From: Bacteroidetes bacterium OLB11
GTDB taxonomy: Bacteria > Bacteroidota > Bacteroidia > Chitinophagales > Chitinophagaceae
Assembly (NCBI GenBank): GCA_001567165.1
Contig: LNFQ01000062.1
Location: 1-51,439, forward strand
DNA length: 51,439 nucleotides
Direction: 5' to 3'
Each line of letters begins with the position of its first letter. The stretch's first letter is position 1. A program made the translations under genes and the position numbers. This document shows positions 20,379-30,000 of this stretch, piece after piece. The notes below the pieces were generated by a model. That model had not been told where the DNA came from, did no database searches, and saw nothing but the letters and a program-made list of their open reading frames with translations.

Positions 20379-22793
20379 ATGCAGTTTGAAAGACAGTTTT
20401 TCGCAGATAATCAAGATGAAATTGACATAATGCCAATTGTACCACTCAATGAAGATGAAATGAGTGAAGATGATAAAAAAAAATTACCATCCGAACTGAT
20501 TGTTTTACCTATTCGAAACATGGTATTGTTTCCAAATGTGGTGCTTCCGATTACAGCATCTAGAGAAAAATCAATACAGGCACTTCTTCAAGCCGAAAAA
20601 AATGGGAAATACATTGGTGTCATCTCACAAAGAGATTCGAATAATAAGAATCCAAAATATAATGATATCAATAAAATTGGAACAGTTGCCGAAATCATTA
20701 AGCAAATCAAAATGCCCGATAATAGCACAACTGTTTTTATCCGAGGGCGAATCCGTTTTGAAATTGAGGAATGGGTTAGTGACGAGCCTTTTTTTAAAGC
20801 AAAAGTCAAATATTTAAATGATGAATTGCCTAATAGCAATGACAAAGAATTTATTGCAATGAGTGATTCTGTAAAAGAATTTGCAGAGCAAATCATCAAA
20901 AAATCGACCAATATTCCACCGGAGGCTTCAATCATGATTCGCAATATTAATAATATCAATTTTTTGCATCATTTTATTGCAAGCAATCTCAATTGTGACA
21001 GTAAAGAAAAGCAACTTTTGTTGGAAGAAAATGATTTCAAAAAACGAACTGAAAATTTATTACGCTTGTTGCAAATTGAACTTCAACATGTGGAGCTTAA
21101 AAATAAAATCACGAGCAAAACAAATGGTGAACTGGACAAGCAGCAAAAAGAATATTTTCTCAATCAACAACTTAAAGCAATTCAAGATGAACTAGGTGGA
21201 GATGGAAACGACAGAGAAATTAAAGACTTACAAAAACGAGCTGAACAAAAAAAATTTAGCGAAAGTGCCAAAGAAATGTTTCAAAAAGGAATAGAAAAAT
21301 TACAACGCATGCACCCCTCTACTCCTGATTATTCTACTATTTATAACCATTTGGACTTATTGCTTGACCTGCCTTGGGATGAATACACCGAAGACATATA
21401 TGATATAAAAAAAGCAAGAAAAGTACTTGACCATGACCATTATGGCATGAATAAAATCAAAGACCGAATCTTAGAATATCTTGCTGTTCTCAAGCTCAAA
21501 GGCGATATGAAATCTCCAATCCTTTGTTTCATTGGACCTCCCGGAATCGGAAAAACATCGCTTGGAAAATCCATAGCAAATGCGATTGGTCGAAAATATA
21601 TCAGACTTAGCCTTGGTGGTATGCATGATGAAAGCGAATTACGTGGGCATCGTAAAACCTATATAGGAGCTATGCCTGGCCGAATAATTCAATCATTAAG
21701 AAAAGTAAAATCAAGTAATCCTGTCTTCATTCTTGATGAATTAGATAAATTAGGTCGTGACTATAGAGGCGAGCCAAGCAGTGCTTTGCTGGAGGTGCTT
21801 GACCCCGAACAAAACAATTCTTTTTATGACAATTATCTTGAATTGGATTATGACTTATCAAAAGTATTATTTATTGCTACGGCGAATAGTATTAGCGAAA
21901 TTCAACCTGCTTTACGCGATCGACTTGAAATCATTGACCTCAGCGGATATGCTCTTGAGGAGAAAATTGAAATAGCCAAAAAACATCTAGTGCCAAAACA
22001 AAAAGAGGCTCACGGTTTACTAAAGTTTTCAATTAAAATCCCAAATACTTCCATTGCAAAATTGATTCAAGAATATACAAAAGAAAGTGGTGTGCGTGAA
22101 TTGGAAAGGCAAATTGCTTCTTTGATGAGAAATTCTGCAATGAAAATTGCTTTGGATGAAAACATTCAAAAGATTGAAATAACAGAAGAAGATGTCGAAG
22201 AAATTTTAGGAAAACCAAAATATACCAATGAGCTTTATCAAAAGTCAAATCCTCCGGGTGTAGCGATAGGACTTGCATGGACAAGCGTAGGTGGTGTGAT
22301 TCTTTTTATTGAAAGTGTGTTAAGTCATGGAAAAGGGAATTTAACACTCACTGGTAATTTAGGAAATGTGATGAAGGAAAGTGCAACGACTGCTCTATCA
22401 TACATTCAAGCTCATACTAAAGAACTAAAAATTGATTCACAAAAACTAGAAAATTCAAATATTCATATTCATGTTCCAGAAGGGGCAACCCCTAAAGATG
22501 GACCTAGTGCTGGTGTGACCATGCTAACCACTATGGTGAGTGCATTGACAGGAAAAATCGTAAAGCCCTTTTTAGCAATGACTGGTGAAATTACCTTAAG
22601 AGGGCAAGTGTTGCCCGTGGGTGGGATTAAAGAAAAAGTGCTTGCAGCAAAAAGAGCCGGAATGAAAGAAATCCTACTTTGCGACCAAAATGAGAAAGAC
22701 GTTTTAGAAATTAATCCTAGTTATATCAAAGGCTTAAAATTTCACTATGTAAGCAATATGCTGGATGTTTTAAAAATAGCAATCCCAAAATAA
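20379..22793 (+). CDS. lon: Lon ATP-dependent protease
   Basis: Hexameric cytoplasmic AAA+ protease that degrades damaged and regulatory proteins. The 804-residue protein has an N-terminal substrate-binding LON domain (starting LPSELIVLPIRNMVLFPNVVLP), a coiled-coil linker with the signature YFLNQQLKAIQDELG, the AAA+ module with Walker A GPPGIGKTS (about residue 387) and Walker B VFILDELDKLG, and a Ser-Lys protease domain: catalytic Ser710 in PKDGPSAGVT and Lys753 in GGIKEKVLAAKR. It is intact. The convergent dehydrogenase gene ends eight bases away. Confidence 0.98.
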   Translation: MQFERQFFADNQDEIDIMPIVPLNEDEMSEDDKKKLPSELIVLPIRNMVLFPNVVLPITASREKSIQALLQAEKNGKYIGVISQRDSNNKNPKYNDINKIGTVAEIIKQIKMPDNSTTVFIRGRIRFEIEEWVSDEPFFKAKVKYLNDELPNSNDKEFIAMSDSVKEFAEQIIKKSTNIPPEASIMIRNINNINFLHHFIASNLNCDSKEKQLLLEENDFKKRTENLLRLLQIELQHVELKNKITSKTNGELDKQQKEYFLNQQLKAIQDELGGDGNDREIKDLQKRAEQKKFSESAKEMFQKGIEKLQRMHPSTPDYSTIYNHLDLLLDLPWDEYTEDIYDIKKARKVLDHDHYGMNKIKDRILEYLAVLKLKGDMKSPILCFIGPPGIGKTSLGKSIANAIGRKYIRLSLGGMHDESELRGHRKTYIGAMPGRIIQSLRKVKSSNPVFILDELDKLGRDYRGEPSSALLEVLDPEQNNSFYDNYLELDYDLSKVLFIATANSISEIQPALRDRLEIIDLSGYALEEKIEIAKKHLVPKQKEAHGLLKFSIKIPNTSIAKLIQEYTKESGVRELERQIASLMRNSAMKIALDENIQKIEITEEDVEEILGKPKYTNELYQKSNPPGVAIGLAWTSVGGVILFIESVLSHGKGNLTLTGNLGNVMKESATTALSYIQAHTKELKIDSQKLENSNIHIHVPEGATPKDGPSAGVTMLTTMVSALTGKIVKPFLAMTGEITLRGQVLPVGGIKEKVLAAKRAGMKEILLCDQNEKDVLEINPSYIKGLKFHYVSNMLDVLKIAIPK

Positions 22794-22800
22794 AGGTTGC

Positions 22801-24009
22801 TTAATGATAAGCATAGTCACTGAGATATTCATAAAATGAAGTCAGTTTCCCTGCTTTACAAATGGTAGCTCGCTCTATAACGCCACTAGAGCTATTTTTA
22901 ACTAAATCCGGCAATACATACTCTTCAAGGAAAGCTCCAAAATATTTTGATGCATCACGAGGTAGTTCATTCGGTAAATTATCAACCGCCATCACATCCA
23001 CAACATCAAATGAATTTTGAAAAGGAGGTGCTTTTGACATCGTATTTTTATCAAATCCATATACAGGATCTGCAATGCTTGTACTTCCAATATTGCAAGG
23101 CACAGAGCCATTTTCATCACATGTAATATCTGAAATAACCGGCAAATTAAAGTCAGGCCGTTTCATATCTTCCAACTCAAATAGTCTCGGAATATTTTTA
23201 TCCCAATAAATACCATTCATTAAAATATCAGTCATTTTAGAAAAAGGCAAAAAAAGGCAAGTATAGTCTTGAGGATTTGCATGAAAATCATCTCTTTGAT
23301 AGGTACTATCATCTTTTCGAGCATACAAATCTTTACCTTTTAGATGAACAAAAACGGGATAGGTAAAGCGTTTCGATAAATAATCATCAACTGAAACTTC
23401 TGCCACATCAAGATATTGTAATATATCCAACACTCCGGTAGCAACTCTTCCCGAACCAGTCAATGCAATTTTAATCGGAGGTAAAAAGAAATTTTCATAA
23501 GTATCTTTTAGCTCTTGAAAATTTTTTAGTGAATGTACTGTTTTCAAAGAAAATTGTTTAAATTTTTTTCCATAAGTCAACAAACCATTATGAGCCCCCA
23601 CAACGCCTGCCCAATATCCAAAACCAACGATTCGGTGCCCATCATCATGAGTCAAACATTCGTAATCAATCATGCGAATCTTTTTCTCAATAAGAGCTTT
23701 CATTAGCTTTTGGTTATAAGGTTGAGCCTTTTTGGTATGTGAGAAAAACAAATAAGTTTTATTCGGAATGAGACTATCAATAATCGGTTCTTTTACTCCA
23801 AATAATATGTCACAATCAGACAAATCCTCATTGAGTTCAATGCCTTGCGATAAATATTCATCGTCATTAAAACAACGGTTAGGTGAAGGCTGAACAGTAA
23901 ATTTTACACCTGAAAATTTCTCTTGAATATTTTTACATTGCACTGGAGAAAAAGGCACTCTATTATCTTGTGGTATTTTTCCCTCTTTAATAATTCCTAT
24001 TTTTATCAT
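22801..24009 (-). CDS. Lysine-ketoglutarate reductase/alanine dehydrogenase-like oxidoreductase
   Basis: A 402-residue NAD(P)-dependent dehydrogenase of the alanine dehydrogenase/PntA/saccharopine dehydrogenase fold. The N-terminal domain has IGIIKEGKIPQDNRVPFSP and, further on, YLFFSHTKKAQPYN; the Rossmann glycine motif is IALTGSGRVATGVLDIL. DITCDENGSVPCN and STSIADPVYGFD are typical of the lysine-ketoglutarate-reductase (saccharopine-forming or -cleaving) branch, as in the N-terminal half of eukaryotic AASS. A role in lysine catabolism is the best guess, since alanine dehydrogenases differ in the middle domain. No second saccharopine gene lies nearby. Confidence 0.7.
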   Translation of the reverse strand: MIKIGIIKEGKIPQDNRVPFSPVQCKNIQEKFSGVKFTVQPSPNRCFNDDEYLSQGIELNEDLSDCDILFGVKEPIIDSLIPNKTYLFFSHTKKAQPYNQKLMKALIEKKIRMIDYECLTHDDGHRIVGFGYWAGVVGAHNGLLTYGKKFKQFSLKTVHSLKNFQELKDTYENFFLPPIKIALTGSGRVATGVLDILQYLDVAEVSVDDYLSKRFTYPVFVHLKGKDLYARKDDSTYQRDDFHANPQDYTCLFLPFSKMTDILMNGIYWDKNIPRLFELEDMKRPDFNLPVISDITCDENGSVPCNIGSTSIADPVYGFDKNTMSKAPPFQNSFDVVDVMAVDNLPNELPRDASKYFGAFLEEYVLPDLVKNSSSGVIERATICKAGKLTSFYEYLSDYAYH

Positions 24010-24029
24010 CTCTATTTTCTATTATTTTG

Positions 24030-24037
24030 CAAATATA
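24030..24037 (-). promoter_or_regulatory. -7 element upstream of the dehydrogenase gene
   Basis: On the minus strand TATATTTG fits TAnnTTTG, 20 bases before ATG 24009. Confidence 0.45.
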
Positions 24038-24194
24038 ATCGAATGCTCATGGATTATTAAAATTGATATGAATACATCATTTTTTTTAAAGCCAAAATAT
24101 GAATAAAAATAAATCTGTAAAAAGAAATAAATTCACACAATTATAAGTCTTTATAACTCAAATTTTTCAGGAGGAAACCTACTTCAAATTGATT

Positions 24195-24202
24195 TACTTT
24201 TG
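24195..24202 (+). promoter_or_regulatory. -7 element upstream of hscB
   Basis: TACTTTTG fits TAnnTTTG, 21 bases before the ATG at 24224. Confidence 0.45.
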
Positions 24203-24223
24203 CATTATAAATACTTTTAAAAA

Positions 24224-24735
24224 ATGGATTATTTTACATTATATAATATCCCTATTTCACTGAAAGTGAATAAGGAACAAGTGCAAACAAAATTTTATGA
24301 ACTCAGTAAAAAATATCATCCTGATTTGTCATTTCGCCTAGAAGGTTTGCAGCATGAGGAAGCTCTCAATCTTTCGGCTGAAATCAATGAAGCAAAAAAA
24401 CACTAGATGATAGTTATAAAAAGACTTGAATACATTTTAAAATTAAAAAAATATAATATCAATAGAAGAAAAACAAACCCTATCAAATGCGTTTTTAGGT
24501 GAAATGATGGATATCAATGAGCAAGTTATGGAATTAGAATTTGGCGATAAAAATCCAATTCAATTACAAAAAATAAAAAATGAAATCGCTCAAAAAGAAC
24601 AGGAACTCAAAGCCCCACTTGCAGCCTACTTTGAACAAGAAGAGCTCATGATTGATGAAAATGGACTTGAAAATCTCAAAGAGTTTTATTTTAAAAAAAA
24701 AATATTTACAAAGGATTTTGGATAAATTACATTGA
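24224..24735 (+). CDS. hscB: HscB-like J-domain co-chaperone, four frameshifts
   Basis: HscB is the J-protein that passes iron-sulfur clusters from the scaffold to the HscA chaperone. The repaired protein is about 169 residues, the normal size. The J domain starts MDYFTLYNIPISLKVN and contains KKYHPDLS (the HPD motif); the C-terminal HscB-specific helices read NAFLGEMMDINEQVMELE and end in ILDKLH. The frame breaks four times within 330 bases: an A7 run near 24395 (probably one A missing), an A5 run near 24418 (one extra), an A7 run near 24447 (one extra) and an A10 run near 24700 (one extra). Every repair restores family sequence. Confidence 0.85.
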
Positions 24736-24770
24736 TAACTTAATATTGCAAACTCCTTGCAATTAATATT

Positions 24771-24854
24771 GCCCAGATGGCGGAATTGGTAGACGCGCTA
24801 GACTCAAAATCTGGTTCTCGCAAGGGAGTGCAGGTTCGATTCCTGTTCTGGGCA
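24771..24854 (+). tRNA. tRNA-Leu (anticodon CAA)
   Basis: A complete class II tRNA: acceptor arms 24771-24777 and 24847-24853 pair perfectly (GCCCAGA with TCTGGGC). The D arm contains GGTAGACGC, the anticodon loop CTCAAAA carries CAA at 24805-24807, a long variable arm (CTC GCAA GGGAG) follows, and the T arm has GGTTCGATTCC. The long variable arm and anticodon identify leucine, reading UUG. The discriminator is A; the 3' CCA is not fully encoded. Confidence 0.96.
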
Positions 24855-24858
24855 CAAA

Positions 24859-24887
24859 AGCTACCTTCAAATTGGGTGGCTTTTTTT
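24859..24887 (+). terminator. Rho-independent terminator after tRNA-Leu
   Basis: A 7-bp stem (AGCTACC at 24859-24865 with GGTGGCT at 24875-24881, one G-U pair) is followed by a run of seven Ts. It lies five bases after the tRNA. Confidence 0.85.
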
Positions 24888-25070
24888 ATTCGATGCTTTT
24901 CATTTATTTAAAAACGATATTCCTATCTCCTTCTATCAGAAAAACTCAAATTCTTAATATGTAATTTAAATTGAGTTGACTCAAATTTTCATATTTATTT
25001 TCCTACATCTATTTTTTACTCAAATCCAACAATAATAATACTTACAGAGATTTTAAGTTTTATAATCAAT

Positions 25071-25958
25071 TTAATTCTTTGACCTCATTTCTATCACTTT
25101 CGAGACATAATCATCAACATTACTAAAAACAAATTCAGGATAAAGTGAGCTAAATTTATTTTTCAAAAGCCCAGCTAACAAAGGTCGTGGAGCCGTTTGT
25201 TTTAATGAGTTTGTGTCGTTTGCTGACAACTGATAATCAGCATCTGGAAAATACTGAAGTACTCTCAATGCTAAGTCAACTCGATTCATATAATCTGTAC
25301 TCGCTATATGAAAAACCCCTCCTTGATTATCATTGAGTAACTGATACATAGCTCTTGCTACATCATAAGCATTCACTGGACTTGCATACTGGTCATAAGG
25401 TAAATTCAAAATGATTTTTTCTCTTTGAATACATTGATGAATGATTCGAGAAACGAAATTTTTGTTTCGATATTCATCGCCATATACATTAGTAATACGA
25501 AGGACTAAATGCTTTTCACTTGCATTTAAAACAATCTGCTCGGCTTCTAATTTATGCTTTGCATAAACTGACAATGGGTTGGTTGCATCGGTTTCTTTGT
25601 AAGGACCATCCTTTCCGTCAAACACATAATCTGTCGAAATATAAACAAGTTTTGCTTGAATTAAAGCTGCAATCTTAATCAAATTTTTAGTAGAAATTAC
25701 TGTTTTTTCATAACTCTCCTCTTTATGATTTTCGCAATAATCAACATGTGTTAAAGCTCCACAATGCACTATCACATCAGGCTGAAATTTTTTGAGTTGA
25801 AAGTTGTTTTCATTTTCTAAATCTAGTGTATTAAAATAAAATGTATTTGGCGTTGCGTAATTAAAATGCGTACCGACTACATCCCATTTCATTTCTTTAA
25901 AGTATTGAAAACAATTTCCACCCACTAATCCCGAAGCCCCTGAAATAAATACTTTCAT
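25071..25958 (-). CDS. RmlD-like NAD-dependent sugar-nucleotide 4-reductase
   Basis: A 295-residue short-chain dehydrogenase of the RmlD substrate-binding family. The nucleotide-binding motif is GASGLVGGN at the N-terminus; STDYVFDGKDGPY and the catalytic YAKHK (Tyr-x3-Lys) are present. In the RmlD pathway this step reduces the 4-keto group after epimerisation. Here it is the last gene of a cassette that starts with CDP-glucose synthesis, so the substrate is probably a CDP-linked 4-keto-6-deoxyhexose rather than a dTDP sugar. It starts 12 bases after the epimerase. Confidence 0.85.
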   Translation of the reverse strand: MKVFISGASGLVGGNCFQYFKEMKWDVVGTHFNYATPNTFYFNTLDLENENNFQLKKFQPDVIVHCGALTHVDYCENHKEESYEKTVISTKNLIKIAALIQAKLVYISTDYVFDGKDGPYKETDATNPLSVYAKHKLEAEQIVLNASEKHLVLRITNVYGDEYRNKNFVSRIIHQCIQREKIILNLPYDQYASPVNAYDVARAMYQLLNDNQGGVFHIASTDYMNRVDLALRVLQYFPDADYQLSANDTNSLKQTAPRPLLAGLLKNKFSSLYPEFVFSNVDDYVSKVIEMRSKN

Positions 25959-25970
25959 AATTATATTTTT

Positions 25971-26519
25971 TTAAAAAGGAGAACTAAATTGCTCCATTAT
26001 ATCAAAAGCTAAATCTCTTGGTGAAAGAATCGGCGAATCAACATTCCAATCAAACCCAAAACTATCATATCGCACTCCCCCATCAGCCTCTTGCACATAT
26101 TCACTACTGATAAAATAAAAAGCAGTAGCCTGCTCTGTCAATGTCAAAAAACCATGTGCAAACCCTTTTGGAATAAACATTGCTTTCGCATTATCTTCCG
26201 ATAATATTTGACTGACATACTGCTGATAGGTTGGTTCATTTTTTCTCAAATCAAGCGCTACATCTAAGATGCTTCCTCGTGTGCAAAAGACCAATTTATC
26301 ATGTTCAAATGGAGGTGTGTGAAAGTGCATTCCTCGAATGACATTTTTTTGTGACACTGAAAAAAAGCTTTCTTTGATATGAAAATCAATTCCATTATTT
26401 TTAAAGTCTGAATAATGAAATGGCTTTTCAAAATAGCCTCTATGATCGCCTACCTTAAACAAATTTACAATTTTAACCGCATTAATATTTGTATTTTCAA
26501 TTGAAAAATTCATTATCAT
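25971..26519 (-). CDS. RmlC-like sugar-nucleotide 3,5-epimerase
   Basis: A 182-residue cupin of the dTDP-4-dehydrorhamnose 3,5-epimerase family. The conserved blocks are FKVGDHRGYFEK, NVIRGMHFHTPPFEHDKLVFCTRG (containing the catalytic His region), LDVALDLRKNEPTY and FIPKGFAHGFLTL. The start is ATG 26519 or ATG 26513. It sits seven bases after the dehydratase gene. The surrounding CDP-sugar genes suggest that it epimerises CDP-4-keto-6-deoxyglucose; this substrate is inferred. Confidence 0.87.
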   Translation of the reverse strand: MIMNFSIENTNINAVKIVNLFKVGDHRGYFEKPFHYSDFKNNGIDFHIKESFFSVSQKNVIRGMHFHTPPFEHDKLVFCTRGSILDVALDLRKNEPTYQQYVSQILSEDNAKAMFIPKGFAHGFLTLTEQATAFYFISSEYVQEADGGVRYDSFGFDWNVDSPILSPRDLAFDIMEQFSSPF

Positions 26520-26525
26520 TTTTAT

Positions 26526-27623
26526 TTATTCTTCTTTGGTGATTTTGGTTTGATTCTGAAAATATTCATTAATCAATTCAATACATTTAATAGCTGCACT
26601 TCTTTCATCGAAGTACCAATTGATCGTTTTTTCTATAGCTATTTTAGAATTATAAATTGGCTCCCAGCCTATTTCCTGCTTAATTTTAGCAATATTCAAC
26701 ATCAAAGTAGCAGCCTCATGTAATTTCTTTTGATTGGATTCAACTTGTACATTTCCTTTTCCCACCGTTTGAATTGCAATTTGAGTTAATTCTTCTACAG
26801 TCAATACATCAGACTCATTGGGGCCAATATTATATGCTGAATTGAAGTTCATCGGTTCATCAACCATTTTAGTGGCTAAATATAAATAAGCACTGAGTGG
26901 CTCAATGACATGTTGCCAAGGTCTTATTGCATGAGGATTTCGCAGAATAATTGGATTGTCAAATTGAATTGATTTTACTATATCAGGGATAATTCGATTG
27001 GGAGCATAATCTCCGCCACCGATTACATTTCCAGCTCGAACTGAGGCAATTGATTTTTGATGAATTTGATAATCGATAGTATTAAAAAATGAATTTCGAT
27101 AAGATGAAATAATAATTTCAGCAGCAGCTTTACTTGCTGAATAAGGATCGTAACCACCAAGTTTATGATGTTCTGAAAAGAGCGTATTCTCATCGTTATT
27201 TTCATAAACTTTATCGGTTGTAATGCAGATAACTACGCATTTTTTTGAATAGTATCGAAGAGCGTTCAGTATGTTGGCAGTACCTTGTGTATTGACTTCA
27301 AAAGTATAAAGCGGATTTTTATATCCTTCTAATACGATAGGCTGTGCAGCTAGATGAAAAATAAAATCGGGTTCAAAATTTAGAATTTCATCTTGCAATT
27401 TTTCACTGTCACGAATGTCGTGTATAATACTTTTACATAATGAATTTCCATCAATTTGATAATACAAATCATAATGATGCTCCGGTGCTAAAGAGTAACC
27501 TTTCAGTTCTGCACCGACTTGATTTAATATTTGAATCATCCAAGAGCCTTTGAAGCCGGTGTGCCCAGTGACAAAAACTTTTTTACCTTGAAAGTATTTT
27601 TTTAAATAAGATAATGTTACCAT
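26526..27623 (-). CDS. rfbG: CDP-glucose 4,6-dehydratase
   Basis: An extended short-chain dehydrogenase that converts CDP-glucose into CDP-4-keto-6-deoxyglucose. The cofactor motif is TGHTGFKGSW, characteristic of this enzyme rather than of the dTDP-glucose dehydratase; the active-site residues are in CITTDKVYEN (Thr, Asp, Lys) and YDPYSASKAAAE (Tyr-x3-Lys). AGNVIGGGDYAPNRIIPDIV and RPWQHVIEPL are further family blocks. I chose ATG 27623 (MVTLSYLKKYF), which overlaps the upstream gene by seven bases; an ATG at 27650 is possible but overlaps more. Confidence 0.93.
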   Translation of the reverse strand: MVTLSYLKKYFQGKKVFVTGHTGFKGSWMIQILNQVGAELKGYSLAPEHHYDLYYQIDGNSLCKSIIHDIRDSEKLQDEILNFEPDFIFHLAAQPIVLEGYKNPLYTFEVNTQGTANILNALRYYSKKCVVICITTDKVYENNDENTLFSEHHKLGGYDPYSASKAAAEIIISSYRNSFFNTIDYQIHQKSIASVRAGNVIGGGDYAPNRIIPDIVKSIQFDNPIILRNPHAIRPWQHVIEPLSAYLYLATKMVDEPMNFNSAYNIGPNESDVLTVEELTQIAIQTVGKGNVQVESNQKKLHEAATLMLNIAKIKQEIGWEPIYNSKIAIEKTINWYFDERSAAIKCIELINEYFQNQTKITKEE

Positions 27624-28393
27624 TTTTTCCAAATTGGATTTGTTTCCCATAGTTTTTCTAGTTCCTCTTTATCTCTCATGGTGTCCATACATTTCCAAAA
27701 TCCATGATGCTTATACCCTACAATATTTTTATCTTTTGCTAAGTCATACATTGGTTTTCGTTCCCACATGATTTTATCAAAATTATCACCATTCAAATAA
27801 TTTTTAATTTCCGGTTGCAAAACAAAAAAACCTCCATTTATCCAAGTGTTGCTATCTTCTGGCTTTTCTTCAAATTGAATAACCGTGCCGTCTTCATCCA
27901 TATTCACCACACCAAATCTACTACTTGGTTGTATGGTTGTCATGGTGCAAATTTTTCCATGTTGCTTATGAAAATTCACAAGTTCTTTGATATTAATATC
28001 ACTAACACCATCGCCATAGGTGAGCATAAAAGGTTCATTATTGGTATAAGGCAAAACTCTTTTTAATCTACCTGCTGTCATGGTATCAAGACCGGTGTCA
28101 ATCATTGTAATTTTAAAATTTTCGACATTCGAGTTGTGAATATCAACAACATTATTTTTTAGATTGACAGTTAAATCAGAGTTATGCAAGTAGTAGTTCG
28201 TAAAATATTCTTTAATCATCGTCCCTTTGTAACCACAGCAAATAATAAACTCACAATATCCGTGGGCCGCATATATATTCATAATATGCCACAAAATAGG
28301 CTTGCCACCAATTTCGATCATTGGTTTTGGTTTTAGATGGCTTTCTTCAGAAATTCTTGTTCCGAGACCTCCTGCAAAAATGACAACTTTCAT
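27617..28393 (-). CDS. rfbF: Glucose-1-phosphate cytidylyltransferase
   Basis: This enzyme makes CDP-glucose from CTP and glucose-1-phosphate, the entry step for CDP-deoxysugars. The 258-residue length is standard. The nucleotidyltransferase motif is GGLGTRISEESHLKPKPMIEIGG; the metal-binding aspartate is in LTYGDGVSDI; WINGGFFVLQPE and YKHHGFWKCMDTMRDK are typical of RfbF/DdhA. It is the first gene of the minus-strand cassette and diverges from the LytTR regulator gene at 28512. Confidence 0.95.
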   Translation of the reverse strand: MKVVIFAGGLGTRISEESHLKPKPMIEIGGKPILWHIMNIYAAHGYCEFIICCGYKGTMIKEYFTNYYLHNSDLTVNLKNNVVDIHNSNVENFKITMIDTGLDTMTAGRLKRVLPYTNNEPFMLTYGDGVSDINIKELVNFHKQHGKICTMTTIQPSSRFGVVNMDEDGTVIQFEEKPEDSNTWINGGFFVLQPEIKNYLNGDNFDKIMWERKPMYDLAKDKNIVGYKHHGFWKCMDTMRDKEELEKLWETNPIWKKW

Positions 28394-28511
28394 AAATTAA
28401 ATTCTATTGTTTTTAAAATTGTTTGCAAGATAAATCAAGTGATTCGTTTTTCAATTTTCAAAATAAATCTAAAAAGCTTTTTTTTAAATAAAAAAAATGT
28501 ATTTTTACTAA

Positions 28512-29247
28512 ATGAGAGTAATTATCGTTGATGATGAAGTAACCAGCTCACAAGTTTTAGAGCAATTAATCAATGAATACATTCCTGAAATAAAAGTGAT
28601 TGCTACTTGCAATAAAGCAAAAGATGCTATTGAAAGTATCATGTTGGAAAAGCCAGATTTAGTTTTTTTAGATATTGAATTACCTGAAATGACTGGGTTT
28701 GAAATATTAGAACATATCCAACAAATTGAGTTTGATGTTATTTTTACAACTGCTTACAGTCAATATGGATTAAAAGCAATTAAGTATAGTGCTATTGATT
28801 ATTTATTAAAACCAATAGCTGTGGATGAATTGAAAAAAGCTTTTGAACGTGCCAAATCAATTTTGAAGAATAAACAAATTATTGAACGCGTGAAAGTTCT
28901 ACTCGAAAATATTCAACTTTTAAATGAAAATAATCCATTTAATCGAATTGCTTTACCAACTTCTGATGGCTTAAAATTTGTACAAACCCGACAAATCATT
29001 CGTTGTACATCTTCAAACAACTACACTTATATTTATTTAAATACAGGTGAAAAAATTTTAGTCAATAAAACATTAAAAGAAATTGAAAACCATTTTGATT
29101 CATCTCCATTTTGTAGAGTGCATAACTCTCATTTAATTAATATCGATTATATAAAGAAACTAATCAAAGCTGATGCTTTCTCGGTTATTTTAAAAGACGA
29201 TACCGAAATCGAAGTTAGCAGAAGAAAAAAAAGATGAACTTATCTAG
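28512..29247 (+). CDS. LytTR-family response regulator, frameshift at the 3' end
   Basis: A two-domain response regulator of about 244 residues. The receiver domain has the acidic pair in IIVDDE, the phospho-acceptor Asp54 in LVFLDIELPEMTG and the conserved Lys in YLLKPI. The C-terminal LytTR DNA-binding domain (about 145-240) includes RCTSSNNYTYIYLNTGEKILVNKTLKEIE and RVHNSHLIN. Next to the end an A8 run (29225-29232) gives a premature TGA; with seven As the protein ends in SRRKKDELI at 29247. No sensor kinase lies beside it, so it is an orphan. Confidence 0.9.
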
Positions 29248-29294
29248 ATGTTTAACCTTTAAAATATAAATAGTCTAAGTATAAAAAAACAAAC

Positions 29295-29936
29295 ATGAAA
29301 AATCTAAATAAACAACTACTCATATTCTTTAGCCTACTATTTTTGGCATCAAATATTAAAGCTCAAAAAATATTCTCAGAAGGATATATCAAATATGATG
29401 TCTTTACAAACGAACAAGCAAAACCAAGTGGAGTATATATTATTTATGTCAAAAGTGGAAATATAAAAAGAGAACTTTCAATGGATAATGGATATAATAA
29501 TATCACCATTTATAATGCAAAACAGAAAAAAACATTTTCCTATAATATTGCTGAAGGCAACAAATATGCTTTAGAACTCAGCCATTTTGAAGTAGAAGAA
29601 AAAAATAATAAATTTAAAAATCCTACTTTTACAAAAAACAAACAATCTATTACAATTTCAGGATATCAATGCATTGGCTCTCATGTTCAATATAATAATG
29701 GAGAGGAAGCCGACATCTTTTACACTTCTGATATATTGCCTTCAACTGAAAAATTTAATACAATGTTTCCCGGATTAAATGGGGTTGCATTGCAATATCA
29801 AATCAATTCTAAAAACGGAATGATAATGAAATTTGTTGCCAACACTGTGAGTGTGAGTCCTCTCGATTCAAAAATATTTACTATCCCTATCGACTATAAA
29901 ATCGTTACTAAAGACGAACTTGAAAAATTGAAATAA
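29295..29936 (+). CDS. Secreted protein of unknown function (DUF4412-like)
   Basis: A 213-residue exported protein. The N-terminus (LLIFFSLLFLASNIKAQ) is a signal peptide. The mature part is a beta-rich region: an opening EGYIKYDVF strand, a middle GYQCIGSHVQY and the closing VSVSPLDSKIFTIPIDYKIV. The arrangement resembles the small periplasmic proteins grouped as DUF4412 or GLPGLI-like in Bacteroidota, but the match is by pattern only. It lies 47 bases after the regulator, so it could be in the same transcript. Confidence 0.6.
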   Translation: MKNLNKQLLIFFSLLFLASNIKAQKIFSEGYIKYDVFTNEQAKPSGVYIIYVKSGNIKRELSMDNGYNNITIYNAKQKKTFSYNIAEGNKYALELSHFEVEEKNNKFKNPTFTKNKQSITISGYQCIGSHVQYNNGEEADIFYTSDILPSTEKFNTMFPGLNGVALQYQINSKNGMIMKFVANTVSVSPLDSKIFTIPIDYKIVTKDELEKLK

Positions 29937-30000
29937 ACTACACAAACAAAAAAGGTTCAAATTTGTTTTTTTAAAAACTCAAAGTTGTTCAGTACATTGC

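Noticed and set aside
28460..28500. Terminator around AAAAAGCTTTTTTTT
   Set aside because: It is a short AT palindrome with no real loop, in a divergent promoter region.
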